Shown here piece after piece: positions 9,840 through 21,724 of a DNA stretch of 27,573 nt. The stretch is from positions 1 through 27,573 of the forward strand of contig MU836528.1 in the NCBI GenBank assembly GCA_029204225.1. The letters are read 5' to 3'. Both the position numbers and the translations under genes were made by a program. Position 1 is the stretch's first letter; each line of letters begins with the position of its first letter. The notes under the pieces were generated by a model. The model was not told the origin of the DNA. It did no database searches and worked only from the letters and a program-made list of their open reading frames with translations. This DNA comes from Diphasiastrum complanatum (lineage: Eukaryota > Streptophyta > Lycopodiopsida > Lycopodiales > Lycopodiaceae).

Positions 9840-10691
9840 TGTCAATTTTCAAAGAAAAAGGAACAAATATTGATTGTACTATCAATCATTAAGAGTTATT
9901 GATTGCTTAATCCAAAGAACTATCAAGTTCTGGATGTTAGATCTTGATCTAGATGCTTTACACTATGATTTAAGCAAGAGCAATGGATCAAATGATCAAA
10001 CACATGGATGGGCGGCCTCATGCGTGTCGAGGACAGTACCTATACGGCCTATTTACAGAGAGTAAAGTACTTAACTTACAAATGCATTTCATTCATCAAA
10101 ACTCAAGACAAATGTGGAAATCTCAACAAAACTAGAATTTGCCAATGTCACATCAACTTCTCATTAAAATGGTTGATCTCTTTATAGATCAAGTACATCC
10201 ATGACCTGTGTACTGTCCAGCAAGCCTTCACACGTGTGAAGAGTGCGTAGTCATCCACATCCACCAATGGGAGCCATATGTGCTCATTTCCTAAAGTTGA
10301 CTATTCTCTTTGGCTAGAAAACAAAAAGCCAGTCTTCCACATTTATAGGAATATTTCCTATAAAATAGGATCTAATGGAATATTCCTATCTTATCTTCTA
10401 GAAGCTTATCCACACGTGTGAATGGTATCTTGACATGTGTGAGTAACAACTCATTCATATGGAAGTCCAATCTATTTACAAAAAGTTTGACCGATTTGAC
10501 CATTTTCAAGATTCTACTCAAAGGTCAATTTCACACTAGTGTAGATCAAGCTAAAACCAATGTAACTTAATAAAAATGACTTATGTACATTCTTTCACAC
10601 GTGGAAATAGACTCCACACATCTGAGATCCTATCAAGCTCAAATAACTTGAGATTTACAAGATACAACAAGTTGGAAGTGATATTTTAACA
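9840..10691 (-). repeat. 5' LTR of the minus-strand copia element (about 850 bp)
   Basis: On the minus strand the segment starts TGTTAAAATATCACTTCC and ends ...GAAAATTGACA right before the PBS; the ends form an imperfect inverted repeat (TGTTAA/TTGACA). A possible TATA (GATCTATAAAGAG) sits at 10200-10188 on this strand. The LTR carries several CACACGTGTG palindromes (10227-10240, 10409-10422, and a shorter form near 10594-10605), possible G-box-like promoter elements. The outer boundary is inferred because no second LTR is available. Confidence 0.62.
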
Positions 10692-11696
10692 ATATTGTCT
10701 CTAAAATAGAAAGCAAGTTGGAGATCCAATTCTCAAGGATCCCCCAAATGGAGTCTATTTGATGATGAGAATGGTTGTCGCGAAACTGTCGCGACCGTAA
10801 ATTCAACACGACTCGATGCGATTCGGATGGAGTTCAGATGCGATCGCTAGACACTGTCAACTGAATCACTCCTACAGTCCTCCAGAATGTAGTCAGGCAT
10901 TGCTGATCTACGTTTATAAATTAATGCAGCATTCAAGAAACTCAACCAATGTGAAAAATTGAAATGAATGGGAGAATCTGACACACAAATAACAGCAGAC
11001 ACATTTGCATTCAAGATCATACATCATAAATTGACATGTGCACAATGGCTACATAGTCATCTATTAATCTTCTCTGATTCTTAGAGCACTGCATGCAAAT
11101 CCACGCAGTGCGTTGGCATGAGAGAAATATAGTTCTCTCACAAATGGATGTCTCACTTACTAGTGGACGTGTGGATCTCTATGGATCCTGATCACAGAAC
11201 TCATCTTGCACGTAGGTGGACTTCTTGTCTGTATTTTGTCTTGATTGCTTACTAGCATCAGACTGCCACACTGTATGTGTGTTCTGTATATCAAGTATCA
11301 TCCAGTATATAGTCGCTCTATGTAACTTTAAGATTAGAGTGATTAAGCATCTACAACTAATCAGAAAATTACAAGAGTGGCAGATTAGCCATGACCTAGA
11401 GTGTATCTAGGTGACGTCATGCCATCAGATCAGATAATTGTACTCTGGGTACTTGCATGATCTTTGCTGGTACTCTTGGGAGCGTGAGGGTAGAAAAAGG
11501 TTTTGCGGCGTTTTTCGTGTCCCGTCATTGGTTTCGTTTCCGTCGTCTGACTTTCTCATGTTGGACCGCAAAAGATTCTCGTTCACGAATCTTTCATGTT
11601 CCTGTCTTCCCATCAAGTGTTAGCTCTCACTGTTTTCACAGTGTTCGTGTTTGGCATGTAGATTCTGCAGTATGACGAATTGTTGTCATAACCTAC
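10692..11696. other. No gene recognised
   Basis: Short open frames only. There is an inverted repeat GTCGCGA-aactg-TCGCGAC at 10777-10795 and another, AAAGATTC...GAATCTTT, at 11571-11594. Part may be LTR or flanking sequence of the adjacent copia fragments. Confidence 0.5.
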
Positions 11697-12172
11697 CAGA
11701 ATCCCTGCTCGGCTTTCTCATCAAGCTTCTTTCGAAGCTTATTAGGAATATGTGCATAAGATGCACAACCAAAGATTCTGACATGAGACAGGTTGGGCTT
11801 TCTACCCCACCATAGCTCGTGTGATGTTGTGTGAGGGACATCAGATTTACTTGTCCTATTTTGGATGTATGCGGCTATAGCTACTGCTTCAACCCACAGC
11901 ACCCTTGGAGCCTTCGAGTAGGCCATCATGCATCTGGCTGCTTCCATCAGGGTTATGTTCTTTCTTTCAGCAACACCATTGTGCTGCAGTGTATAGGCTG
12001 CAGTCCTTCTGTGAATGATACCACGATCATTACAGAAGTCAGTAAAGCGATTCAAGATGTATTCGCCACCTCGATCTATTCTGATTTGCTTCACTTTGCT
12101 GCCTATACATCTCTCAGTCCAATTCACATATTCTGTGAATTTATCAAGTGCTTTCTTGTAAGAAGAAGGAAA
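11697..12172 (-). pseudogene. Copia integrase core fragment
   Basis: In one frame: YKKALDKFTEYVNW, then IDRGGEYILNRF with the second catalytic Asp, NGVAERKNITLMEAARCM with the catalytic Glu, and the LWVEAVAIAAYIQNR, RIFGCASYAHIP and KKLDEKAE blocks. The first catalytic Asp lies in the part that is missing upstream. An in-frame TAG lies just upstream near 12195. The sequence is only distantly related to the integrase at 8109-9242, so it represents a different copia lineage. Confidence 0.88.
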
Positions 12173-12297
12173 TTCGAGCGGAAGGAAAATCTATTCGAAA
12201 GTAAACATACAAAGTCTTGTGTATTGGCATTTGTTTCAAGAATGAATACACAAGGCCTTCACATCAATCTCACAAAGAAAAAAAAATAGTAGACCTT

Positions 12298-12310
12298 GGC
12301 TCTGATACCA
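12298..12310 (-). other. Retrotransposon primer-binding site (initiator tRNA-Met type)
   Basis: The minus strand reads TGGTATCAGAGCC at 12310-12298. A few bases (GTT) separate it from the probable LTR end CACA. Confidence 0.85.
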
Positions 12311-12483
12311 AACTGTGAGCTTGAAGTTCTAAAGTCCTGACTTAAACATTGTGACTTAAAAAGAACAAATCAACAAAACACTGTTGAATAAAACCAAAAA
12401 GAACTCAAAGCTTAATGAAGTAAATCATCATTCATTCACAAAAGCATTCAGTCATGAGACTTGCTGAGGGGTCAAGATGGGGA

Positions 12484-12518
12484 CCCCCCGCCCCCCCCCC
12501 CCCCCCCCCCCCCCCCCC
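12484..12518. repeat. Poly-C tract (C6-G-C28)
   Basis: A 35-bp tract of C broken by a single G. The opposite strand is a G28 run. This is unusual in such AT-rich DNA, and exact length calls through it are unreliable with most sequencing chemistries. Confidence 0.93.
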
Positions 12519-12751
12519 GAAGGATTTTTCTTTTAAATTATGCAAGATCAAATGGCCCAAGACCAAATACATATACAATGGTTTGGGAAGATGGATTCTT
12601 GAATCTTTACATCAATCAGATGTTAACAAATATTGGATCCTAGAGAATCTCATACAAAGAAAAAGGGGTTTCTTATGACATGCAAAAGCTTACTGATCAA
12701 GAATGGAGCATGCATAGGCAGTCGACATTAAATGGCATGACATATGGTATG

Positions 12752-12852
12752 ACATGCAAGCTTCAAATCATACATGCAAGTTTCCAAATCAGACATGCAA
12801 GCTTCCAATCAGACATGCAAGTTTCCAATCAGACATGCAAGTTTCAAATCAA
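12752..12852. repeat. 20-bp minisatellite, five units
   Basis: Five tandem units of 20-21 bp of the type ACATGCAAGTTTCCAATCAG start at 12752, 12772, 12793, 12813 and 12833, with few substitutions between them. Confidence 0.93.
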
Positions 12853-12874
12853 ACATTCATGACCATTAAGCTAC

Positions 12875-12985
12875 GGATGGTGTGACATGCAAGGCCATCA
12901 AGTTATGGATGGTGTGACATCCATGGCCTTCAGGCTTATGGATGGTGTGACATGCATGGCCTTCAGGCTATGGATGGTGTGAAGG
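12875..12985. repeat. 32-33-bp minisatellite, three and a half units
   Basis: Units begin with GGATGGTGTGACATGCATGG at 12875, 12907, 12940 and 12972; the last is cut short by the GA microsatellite. The ACATGC core is shared with the neighbouring 20-bp repeat, so the two arrays may have grown from one seed. Confidence 0.92.
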
Positions 12986-12988
<3 letters not shown>

Positions 12989-13076
<88 letters not shown>

Positions 13077-13084
13077 GAGAGAGA
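12989..13084. repeat. GA microsatellite, about 48 units
   Basis: A GA run of about 96 bp with a single CA interruption near 13069, followed by an imperfect GA/GT tail. Confidence 0.95.
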
Positions 13085-14189
13085 AGAGAAAGTGAGTGTG
13101 TGTGTAAGTAGTTCCAAAATGGTTCCAATCCAAGCTTGATAGATCCTCCTCATATCATAGCTCCAAGCTTTCTTCCAAGCACCTACACACATAGAAGCAA
13201 GAACAAGAGGCAAAACAAAAATGAATAGGAGATTAATAACGAGGGAGAGGGGCAATTTACTCCTTTTATAGGGAATGTGGAGCCTTTAGGGAGTGGCTGA
13301 GGTGTCCAAAATAAGTGTGAGAGGTGTAAGGGAGACTCTAGGAGAAGTAAAGGTATGAGAGGGTGTTTATCAATTAGTTCAAGCAAAAGGGGAGGAGTAG
13401 GAGGGCACATTTTCCTAGGTGTTTTATGGCTTACAAGCCATGTGGCAAACTAGGTAATTTACATATTGATAAGGATGGAAGGTAGGTAGCTTAACATTTA
13501 ATGTTAGCCACTTTCAAGTTGAATTTTTTTTAGTTTACAACATTGGGATTCACCCCAAGTGTTTTTCATGACATGGGAAAGGCTTTGTATATGTCCATCT
13601 TATCTTGCATAATTTTCATCAATTCGTAGGCCCTTTTTTTCTAGGAGTTGCCTATCCCCAATCATAGTGGAGTGTGACACAAAGGGTGATCAATCCTTTG
13701 GTTTCTTCTCCAAATCTTTATAGACTCGATTTGAGCCTTCTTTATAGGCTTTGGAGAAAGCCTTCTTCAAGTACCATCTTCAAGCTTTTAGAAGCTTCTT
13801 TAGTTCATTCTTCAGGTACTCTTCTTAGTACCTGCACATACCCTTAAGAAACGGTTAGGAGTCATACCATAAAATGGTTCATCATTAGATTCTATTTCTA
13901 GAACCTACACATCAAACTGTTAGCATTTATCTACAGTTTCATTTCTTGTCTTCAGGTAATGATACCTGCACACATATTTCATCAGTCAGAGTAATAAGCT
14001 CTAATATTCAAAATATGTTTCATACAAAAAGAATAGGAATGGTTTTCGATTTCAAAACCAAAATCCGATTTCGATTTCAATCACGAGAATCAAATTTCAA
14101 TTTCAGTTTTCAGAACCGAATCAGAAACCCTTGTTTGCTGAAAATTTTGACTTTTAAGCAAGTGGACAAGTTTTTTAAGATAGTAAATA
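13085..14189. other. No gene recognised
   Basis: There are no convincing coding motifs. Sequence around 13800-13970 repeats short phrases (CTTCAGGTA...TACCTGCACA twice), suggesting old local duplication. A weak open frame upstream of 14190 leads into the gypsy gag remnant. Confidence 0.5.
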
Positions 14190-15060
14190 TGGATCCGTTG
14201 GAGGGTTCTAGCACCAAGATACTGAGAATTGAGGAGGTGGCAGCCAAGGTTGATGTCATGGAGATAGTGCTACAACAAATTCTTGAACAATTGAAGTCAA
14301 CCAAATTCCTATAGGAACCCGAGAGAGTCAGTGGAACGGCTATGGTAGTCGTTGAACTTGTGACAGTTGAAAAAGAAGTCAAACATCCATCGAATTTTAT
14401 GAGAAAATTACCCACAATCAAGGATTTGAAACCGCTGAAATATACGGGGGTAGTTACTATGTGAAATATTGATGCGGTGGAAAACTAGATACAAAAGTGG
14501 AAAAAGGCTTTTCAGATGTGTGGCATTGGGGATGATGATCAAAAGATTGACAAGGTTACATATCGACTACAAGAGATAGCACAACGTTGGTGGCACAAAA
14601 CTGAGAAGGACAATCTAGTACCTACAACTTAGGAAGAGTTCAAGCATATGTTTACAGAGAATTGGATGTCGTTGGACAAGAAAAACCAAGCATAGACAAG
14701 TCTCAAACAAAGCAATGCGTCCGTACAGGGCTTGAAAGCCTTCGGCCTTTTGTAAGGAAGGAGCAGTCTCCAAGCCTCCATAGGGTTTTGCAGATGGCCC
14801 TATATTACGAAGATGGAAAAAAGGCCAAGGAGTCTGAGACACCTACTACAAGAAGTTTCAGCCTTGGGGGAAACAAAAGTTTAAAAAATGGAAGGTTCAA
14901 TGCTCACAAGAGCAAATTCAGAGTGCGAAAAAGAGTAAATGTGCAAGCGTGTCAAAAGGCAAAGGGCGGTATGGGATGTCCAATGCCCAAGGGGGCCAAC
15001 GCTTTTCTACGCTATCGCCGCAGGACTTGGAGCGTGCAAACACTTGTAAAAGAAATGTAA
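14190..15060 (+). pseudogene. Ty3/gypsy-type gag pseudogene
   Basis: From the ATG at 14190 the frame gives a coiled-coil-like N-terminus (MDPLEGSSTKILRIEEVAAK) and then the retrotransposon gag signature: IQKWKKAFQMCGI, DKVTYRLQEIAQRWWHKTEK, EEFKHMFTENWM (about 14489-14665). In-frame stops occur at 14312, 14462, 14486 and 14630. The last three fall where the gag domain normally has Trp, consistent with TGG to TGA/TAG. Beyond about 14670 the frame decays; a Lys-rich tail resembling the gag C-terminus can be followed in another frame to about 15060. No protease or RT follows. The class assignment rests on the gag motif pattern, which I recognise but have not searched. Confidence 0.72.
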
Positions 15061-15154
15061 ATAAAATGGTTATCTATGTTACTATGCCTTTAAGTCTGGC
15101 TCATTAATTAGGAGTGGCTGGACTGACCACTTATTTACTAAGAGAGAGCTAACT

Positions 15155-15300
15155 GGTCAAATGACACTTGTCATATGCTCATGGGACATTTGGTCCAATG
15201 AATGAGTGACGCATGTCAGGGTTGACCGATCAAATAGGACACATGTCATATACTCACTGGGACGCTTGGTCCAGTGAATGAGTGATACATGTTGACCTAC
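15155..15300. repeat. 75-bp tandem repeat, two diverged copies
   Basis: The segment GTCATATGCTCATGGGACAT at 15170 recurs at 15245 as GTCATATACTCACTGGGACG, followed in both by TTGGTCCA-TGAATGAGTGA. The period is 75 bp. It lies just downstream of the gypsy gag remnant and could be part of its LTR or untranslated region. Confidence 0.8.
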
Positions 15301-15601
15301 GTGTTTGCCTATGTGGAAAAGTACTGCCGAGTGGCGAGCGTCGACTGTGCATGGAATTTCTCATGTGTCGACGATAGGAAGGGTCAGGGTTTAGGGGTTC
15401 TTGAGGTTCATGGATAAAAGAGAGCCTAGAGGGAGGCATTCCTCATCGTGATGTATGCAGCAAAGGTTGGGAGGAGACGACGCAGCCAGCTCCACTGTGT
15501 GTGTGTTTGATGCTTGTGCTAACAGGAAATCGGAAAGGCTAAAAAATTTGTGGTGATCAGTGCATGTTTGTACGGGTGTCGGTTAGGAGTTCAGGGAGAG
15601 C

Positions 15602-16539
<938 letters not shown>

Positions 16540-17127
16540 AGGGAATTGTACTTGTTGGTTTCACACGTGTGAAAACATGTCAGAGTACGGGCTCCAGCCT
16601 GAAAACAAAGTACAATATGATAGAAACTCAAAACATCCAAAAGAAATCAGCACAAATGATGAAATTGACAAGAATTTGCCTCCAAAACCAAGATTGGTGT
16701 TGCTTGATGATTATGGCCAAATGTGGCTCTATATATACAAAAAGTGGGAGCTTGTGGTACTGATCATCCCTTTGATCTCACATGTGTGAGGGTGCTTTGT
16801 CATATGATGATTCATCATGCAAAATTGACACTTGGACAAAACCTTCTATTTTGAGCACTTTTGGTCCATTTTTCTACTATTTAGAGAACTAGTGAAAACT
16901 CTTCTAGAAGTACAAACTCGACTTCTCCAGCCTATTCCACACATGTGACTAGACCTCTACACATGGCATGTGACACCTAATCTCATGATGTGACTCATGC
17001 AATCTCTAGATTGATGCCATGTGTCATATGACTAAAAAACATGATTTTGGCCTTTTTAGCCACTAGAACTTGATTTAAATCATATGTACAACCTATATGA
17101 TTATACTATATGAAAAGTACATTTATT
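16540..17127. repeat. LTR-like AT-rich segment with CACGTG/CACATG palindromes
   Basis: It contains a perfect 14-bp palindrome TTCACACGTGTGAA (16560-16573), CTCACATGTGTGAG (16777-16790), a further CACACATGTG near 16940 and a TATATATAC near 16730. The same mix of palindromes and a TATA-like site occurs in the copia LTR at 9840-10691 and in the 3' LTR at 26693-27321. I infer an old, diverged LTR of a related family, into or beside which the 17128-22864 element lies. No boundaries can be defined. Confidence 0.35.
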
Positions 17128-17753
17128 TGTTGGAAAAAGAGGGTGAGTGTGAGAAACGAAAATAGCTCGAAAAGAAGCGAACACGAAAAGAAACGAACTC
17201 GAAAAAAAAAAAGAAACGAACTCGAACGGAAAGTGTTCGTGTGCAGCAGAATGAGTTATCTCACTCTTTCCCTAAGCATGACTATGCCTATCAGAAACGA
17301 ACAAAACATTAGTGATAGAAATCATGTTCCATCTGATTACATAGCCAAACATTAAGCAACAAAACATCAGAAAGATAATTTGTCGCGAACAGCTAAACAA
17401 TTTATCAATCGCGAATTATTCGCGAAGAGCTAGACTGAGCTCGACTGATAATCAGTCGCGAATTAGTCACGAAAGACAAGACTAATTATTAGTCGCGAAC
17501 AACTAGACTAATAATGATTCGCTAAGAACAGACTACCAGATTAAGCAATAAGAGAGTCAGACAGAATGTAGAAATATTGACACAAATATGAACGCAGAAC
17601 AAACAGAGCCGTTATCAGATTAAGTATAGCAAAATATATAGGTCAATAATGCTGGTGAGCACAAGACAATAGTGGATGAAATCACGAGCATCACAAAGCT
17701 AATCCAATCTGTGGAAAAAATAAACCTATTACTGACAATACAAAGAATCGATG
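17128..17753 (-). repeat. 3' LTR (copy A) of the 17128-22864 copia element
   Basis: On the plus strand it begins TGTTGGAAAAAGAGGG, collinear with 22237 onwards, and similarity runs to GAATCGATG at about 17753. The minus-strand start of the LTR (about 30 bp present in copy B) is missing, and coding sequence ending Val-Ala-Asp-Ile abuts it directly at about 17760. It contains repeated TCGCGAA boxes between about 17380 and 17500 in both orientations. Confidence 0.88.
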
Positions 17754-17763
17754 TATATCTGCA

Positions 17764-18984
17764 ACCATGTCCTACGTTCTACAGTACGTTAAGCTCACAT
17801 CCTTGCTGAGAACCTTGCCCTTAATGTAGTAGTATCTGATTTCAATGTGCTTACTCCTACAGTGAAATCTAGGGTTGGCCGATAAGGCAATAGCACTCTG
17901 ATTATCACAAAACAAGGGGTTGTACTGATACAATTAATGTCTGACAGTAAATTTTTCAACCAAAATGCTTCCTTAATAGATTGAGAAGCAGCAATGTATT
18001 CTACTTCTGTAGAAGAAAGAGTGATAGAGGTTCGCTTACGACTGTTCTATGAGATAGGACCGCCATTGAAGAAGAATGTAAATCCAGATGTGGATTTACG
18101 ATTGTCTACATCTCCTCCCTAGCTTGCATCAGAATATCCATTGAGCTAATGAAGATTGTCGTTGCTGACTTCTCCATAGCAGATGCACTGGTCCATGGTA
18201 GCTCAAATATACCTCATGACTCTTATGAGAACCTTCCAATGGGTAATGCCAGGATCAGCCATATATTGGTTGAGTGAGCTTATTGCAAAAGAGATGTTTG
18301 GTCTTGTACAGACCATTGCGTACATGAGAGATCCAAGTATCGATCGATAAGAATACTCTCTCATCTGCTCCTCTTCTTGCTTGGTTTGGGGATATTGGTC
18401 CTTTGGCAAGTGCAGGCCTGGATCCATCGGTGATTGAGCTAACTTACAATTCATTAGATTGTATCTGTTAAGAACATTGTGAAGATATCTTTGTTGAGTG
18501 ATGTAAATCAGTCGTCTCGCTTTGTCTATGTGGATCTGAATGTCCAAACAGAAGTGAGCTCCACTCAGATCAGTCATGTCGAACTCTGAAAACAGCATCT
18601 GCTTAGAATCCTTGACCAGATTGGTATTGTTGTTGATATCATCCACATATAAGGTGATGATAATGAAGAATTGCTGCACCAACTTGGAATAGATGTTGCA
18701 ATCAGCAGTGCTTGGTTGGAATCCTTGTTCAATGAGGAATGTGTTAATCCTTTGAAACCAAGCTTTGGCAGACTGTTTCAAGCCATAAAGTGCTTTATGG
18801 AGTTTACAAATATGATTCTTCATACCTTCCAGAACGTATCCTTTAGGCTCGGATCGATGAATGCTTGACTACTGGACTGCCAAGTCTCAATGTAGTCAAC
18901 GTTGGAGATTTGAGTGAATCCTTGTGCTATCAGTCTTGCCTTCCTTCGATCAATTTTTCCATTGGCATTGTATTTTGTGGTGAC
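17764..18984 (-). pseudogene. Copia RT and RNase H pseudogene
   Basis: Minus-strand order: KYNANGKIDRRKARLIAQGF and ISNVDYIETW, then a jump over the MDVKTAFLNG region to KGYVLEGMKNHICKLHKALYGLKQ, the catalytic LYVDD block near 18650, YSYRSILGSLMYAMVCTRP, then RNase H (GYSDAS, NRKSTSGF, TLSSTEVEYIAAS, DNQSAIALSA, RSKHIEIRYY). The end is VAD-Ile at about 17764, immediately before the LTR. Stops at 18203, 18146, 18119 and 18047 share one frame; the last two sit at positions that are Trp in copia RNase H. A frameshift occurs before DNQS. With about 70 residues of central RT missing it is non-functional. Confidence 0.9.
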
Positions 18985-20376
18985 CTGGTTTCATCAATTT
19001 GTTAATGATTTTGGCTTTTTATTGCTAAATCTTAAAAATATGAAGGGCCATTGTCGCACATTTTGCACTATTCGGGATTTTTGGAGCCTCGTTCATTCTT
19101 TAATGCCTACCTTGGAGCACCTCCATGCAGCCAGAGCCTCCCACCTTCGCATTTTTTGAGATTTTCTACCTTCCGACACCTTCGCATTTCTTAAAGGTAG
19201 CTTCGCACTTCTTAAAGGCAGCTTCGCACTTCTTCAAGAGCAACCTTCACACTTCTTCTCTCTCTCTCTCTTCGCATTTTCTCAGGGCAGCAAAGAGAGG
19301 TTCTTCTCCATGTAAGTTAGAAGGCGGCAAGTCACAAATGCACCTCCAGCCATCTCGGGCATCAGTCACAGGGTTTTCTAGTAAGACCAGCGAAGGCAAC
19401 GCTCTCTTCCTCTCATGCAGGTCAGCAGGCAGTTTTCTTCCAGAACAACAATTGAATAGATAGTTATGGCAGGTCTTCAGGCAACGACCTTGCATTCCAA
19501 CTGTCGGCTGTTTGTTGGCAGCATTCCATTGGCTCATGGGCAGTCATTTCCAGATGCCAGATATTTATTTGATCTCTCTTTGCAGACAGTTATCAAAGCC
19601 CACAATCTCTAGCACGGATATCTTTGGCTATATTATGCCAGTCTTATGCCATTGTAATTCATTCAGCCACAATGTAGAATAGAGGCTCAGAAGCTCTGTT
19701 GGTGCTTTAATGTAGATTTACTGCTTTTGTTATTCATCTACAAGTTCAGAACCATTGTGTTCTCAGATTCTTGTATAGAGGTGTAGCAATCCCTCTTCTT
19801 TGCAGTGCTTAGACTAAACACATCTTTGTAATCTGCAAATGGTGAATACAGATAATGTAAATCTGAGTGTTCTAAATCACACACAACTTGTTTCTCCTGT
19901 GAATACTTTCTGTGCTTTTCATGGTGATTCATTTTGGTTAATAGGAAGTTTATGGCACTGTATGCAATGCTTGTTACACAGTGTTTGGACTGGAATTGTC
20001 TAGTGAAGTGTCTCTAGCCTTCAATCTTGTGATTTGCACAGATCATAGGAGTTAGATTCATGATAAGCTACTGTCAAGATAACGAAAACACTGTGTGGCT
20101 TTCCCCTTTGCCGAAGTATTTGCTTTCCTGAGTTCACTCCCATAATGAAGTATTCAATATTTTTCTCCTGGGTGTTTTGTTTCTTTTGAAAGGTTGTACT
20201 TGCAGCCCTTATGAAAACATCTATTGATGACCAGATTGCAATCATTTTATATTCCATTCCATTCATTCTTAGCTATTTCTGGTTTTGCACTAATAATGAC
20301 AATATTAGCCTTTTTATTGCTCTCTAGTAGGAATGATACCCGTTTATACTACAAATATCTATCTTTACTGTTGGTA
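18985..20376. mobile_element. 1.39-kb insertion inside copia RT, origin unknown
   Basis: The copia RT reading is continuous from KWIFKIKY (ending near 20386) to KYNANGKIDR (starting near 18975) if this segment is removed. The flanks are TGTGGTGAC (18976-18984) and TGTCGCGAC (20377-20385), a 7/9 match that could be a decayed 9-bp target-site duplication. I see no terminal inverted repeat, poly-A tail or transposase motif. It holds repeated CTTCGCA(C/T)TTCTTAAAG-type phrases near 19150-19280. It could be a non-autonomous transposon, a captured gene piece or a solo element; the class is not resolved. Confidence 0.6.
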
Positions 20377-20385
20377 TGTCGCGAC

Positions 20386-20736
20386 ATATTTGATCTTGAA
20401 GATCCATTTGCAATCAATGATACTGCAGCCAATAGGAGCTTCAACTAATGACCATGTCTGGTTCTTGATCAGAGAGGAATACTCTCTATCCATAGCTTTT
20501 CTTCAAAGATCAGAGTCTGGTTGGTTGAGTGCCTCTTCGACTGTTGTCGGTTCATGTATCAAGAGACATGTAGACTCAGGAGTATACCTTGTGGGCTGTT
20601 TGTGAGGATTCGACTGATGAACCACTCTTGGGACTTGTTGCAGGGTAGCAGCAATGTCTTCATCTGATTCATTGTCAAAAAAGTGGATCGTCGACAATGG
20701 ACAAACCTGAGCCAAAAGCTCGGATTGTCTTGTCAA
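20386..20736 (-). pseudogene. Copia linker and RT entry segment
   Basis: Continues the integrase frame after a shift: DNESDEDIAATLQQ, TTVEEALNQPDSDL, a TGA stop at 20505-20503 at a position normally Trp, then RKAMDREYSSLIKNQTWSLV and DCKWIFKIKY. The frame is cut exactly after KIKY by the 18985-20376 insert; the expected continuation (KYNANGKIDR) is found on the other side of the insert. Confidence 0.85.
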
Positions 20737-21724
20737 TGACAGGTGATGAAGGTTCTCCTAGAGCAATATCCTTGACTTTGATGTCCACAAACTGATCCTC
20801 GATAAATACTGTATCCCAGCTGTACAAGACTTGCTGGGTATCGAGATCATACAACTTGTATGTATTATTAGATGAAGTATATCCAATCAGAATGGTCTTA
20901 AGACCTTGGAAGTCAAATTTTCTTCCTCGTGTCTTTCGAGATCTGCGCATAGGCAATGCATCCGAGCACTCGTAGATTTTCATAGTAGGCTTAGAGCCTG
21001 CCCACACCTCATGGGGTGTCTTACCTGAGAGGGCCTTGGTCGAACATCTCTTCTGGACATAAGCTGCAATGGAGACAGCTTCGACCCAGAAGCTCTTGGG
21101 CAGCGATGCATGCGCTAGCATACATTTAGCTGATTCAACTAGGGTACGGTTCTTCCTCTCGGCTAAGCCATTAGACTGAGGACTGTAAGGAGTGATGAAT
21201 TGTTGCTCAATGCCTTGGCTCTGGCAGTACTCCTTAAACTTGGTAGAAATGTACTCTCCACCATAATCTGACCTTAGGGCCTTGATTGTCCTTTCAGTCT
21301 CCTTTTCTGCATGCTCCTTGAAGATCTTGAAGCAATTAAAAGCTTCTGATTTCTTCTTTATAAAATATACCATAGTCCTTCTGGAAAATTCATCAATAAA
21401 AGTTATAAAATACTTTGCATCCTTCAGCGAAGGATTTTTCATCGGGCCACAAACTAAATGTACAATGTCTAACAATCCTCTAACAATATGCTGATGGCTT
21501 GATTTTGAATGGTTTTCTAGTTTGTTTACCAACTAGACATCTTGACGGACAGGTAACTCGACTTTATCACGAGGATAGTCGAGATCAAGAACAATAGATT
21601 GTCTAGACATTTGTTGTACATCAGCATGATTCAAGTGACCAAGTCTAAGTAAACTTTTATTTTCCTGAATAGAAGTACTAAGCGCCTGACTAGAGGCAAA
21701 AAAGCAATGACTTAATCTATACAA
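20675..21724 (-). pseudogene. Copia gag-pre-integrase and integrase pseudogene
   Basis: The N-terminal piece (21724-21533) has RLGHLNHADVQQM, the pre-integrase zinc-binding His region; the usual Cys pair after it has become unrecognisable and a stop follows. The integrase core (21532-20675) has VCGPMKNPSL, FITFIDEFSRRT, LRSDYGGEYIS, SPQSNGLAERKNRTL and FWVEAVSIAAYV. The first catalytic Asp, normally just before the VCGPM block, is missing through a small deletion; the second Asp (RSD) and the Glu (AERKN) remain. The frame breaks at 20675 and the linker continues in another frame. Confidence 0.9.

Larger units (their letters stand above)
7955..10691 (-). mobile_element. Truncated Ty1/copia retrotransposon (5' LTR to early RT)
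   Basis: Read on the minus strand the order is 5' LTR (10691-9840), primer-binding site, about 580 bp of non-coding leader, integrase, linker, then the first part of reverse transcriptase, which stops resembling copia near 7955. Gag and protease are missing between the PBS and integrase, and the 3' half with its LTR is absent. The broken end points towards the P450, about 690 bp past its stop codon. Confidence 0.83.
11697..12310 (-). mobile_element. Copia remnant: PBS fused to an integrase fragment
   Basis: The minus strand has a PBS at 12310-12298, only about 125 bp of leader, and then integrase sequence from about 12172 down to about 11697. Gag, protease and the first part of integrase are gone, and integrase ends abruptly at the KLDEKAEQ region, before the linker and RT. 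Sequence 12311 to about 12440 is probably the end of a 5' LTR (minus-strand ...GCTCACAGTT then the PBS), but its outer edge is not visible. Confidence 0.78.

Noticed and set aside
11831-12289. 152-residue plus-strand frame
   Set aside because: Antisense to the copia integrase fragment.
12454-12678. Poly-proline open frame over the C tract
   Set aside because: Translation of a homopolymer; no coding context.
17110-17355. 81-residue Lys/Arg-rich frame
   Set aside because: It lies within the LTR; the basic composition comes from GAAACGAA repeats.
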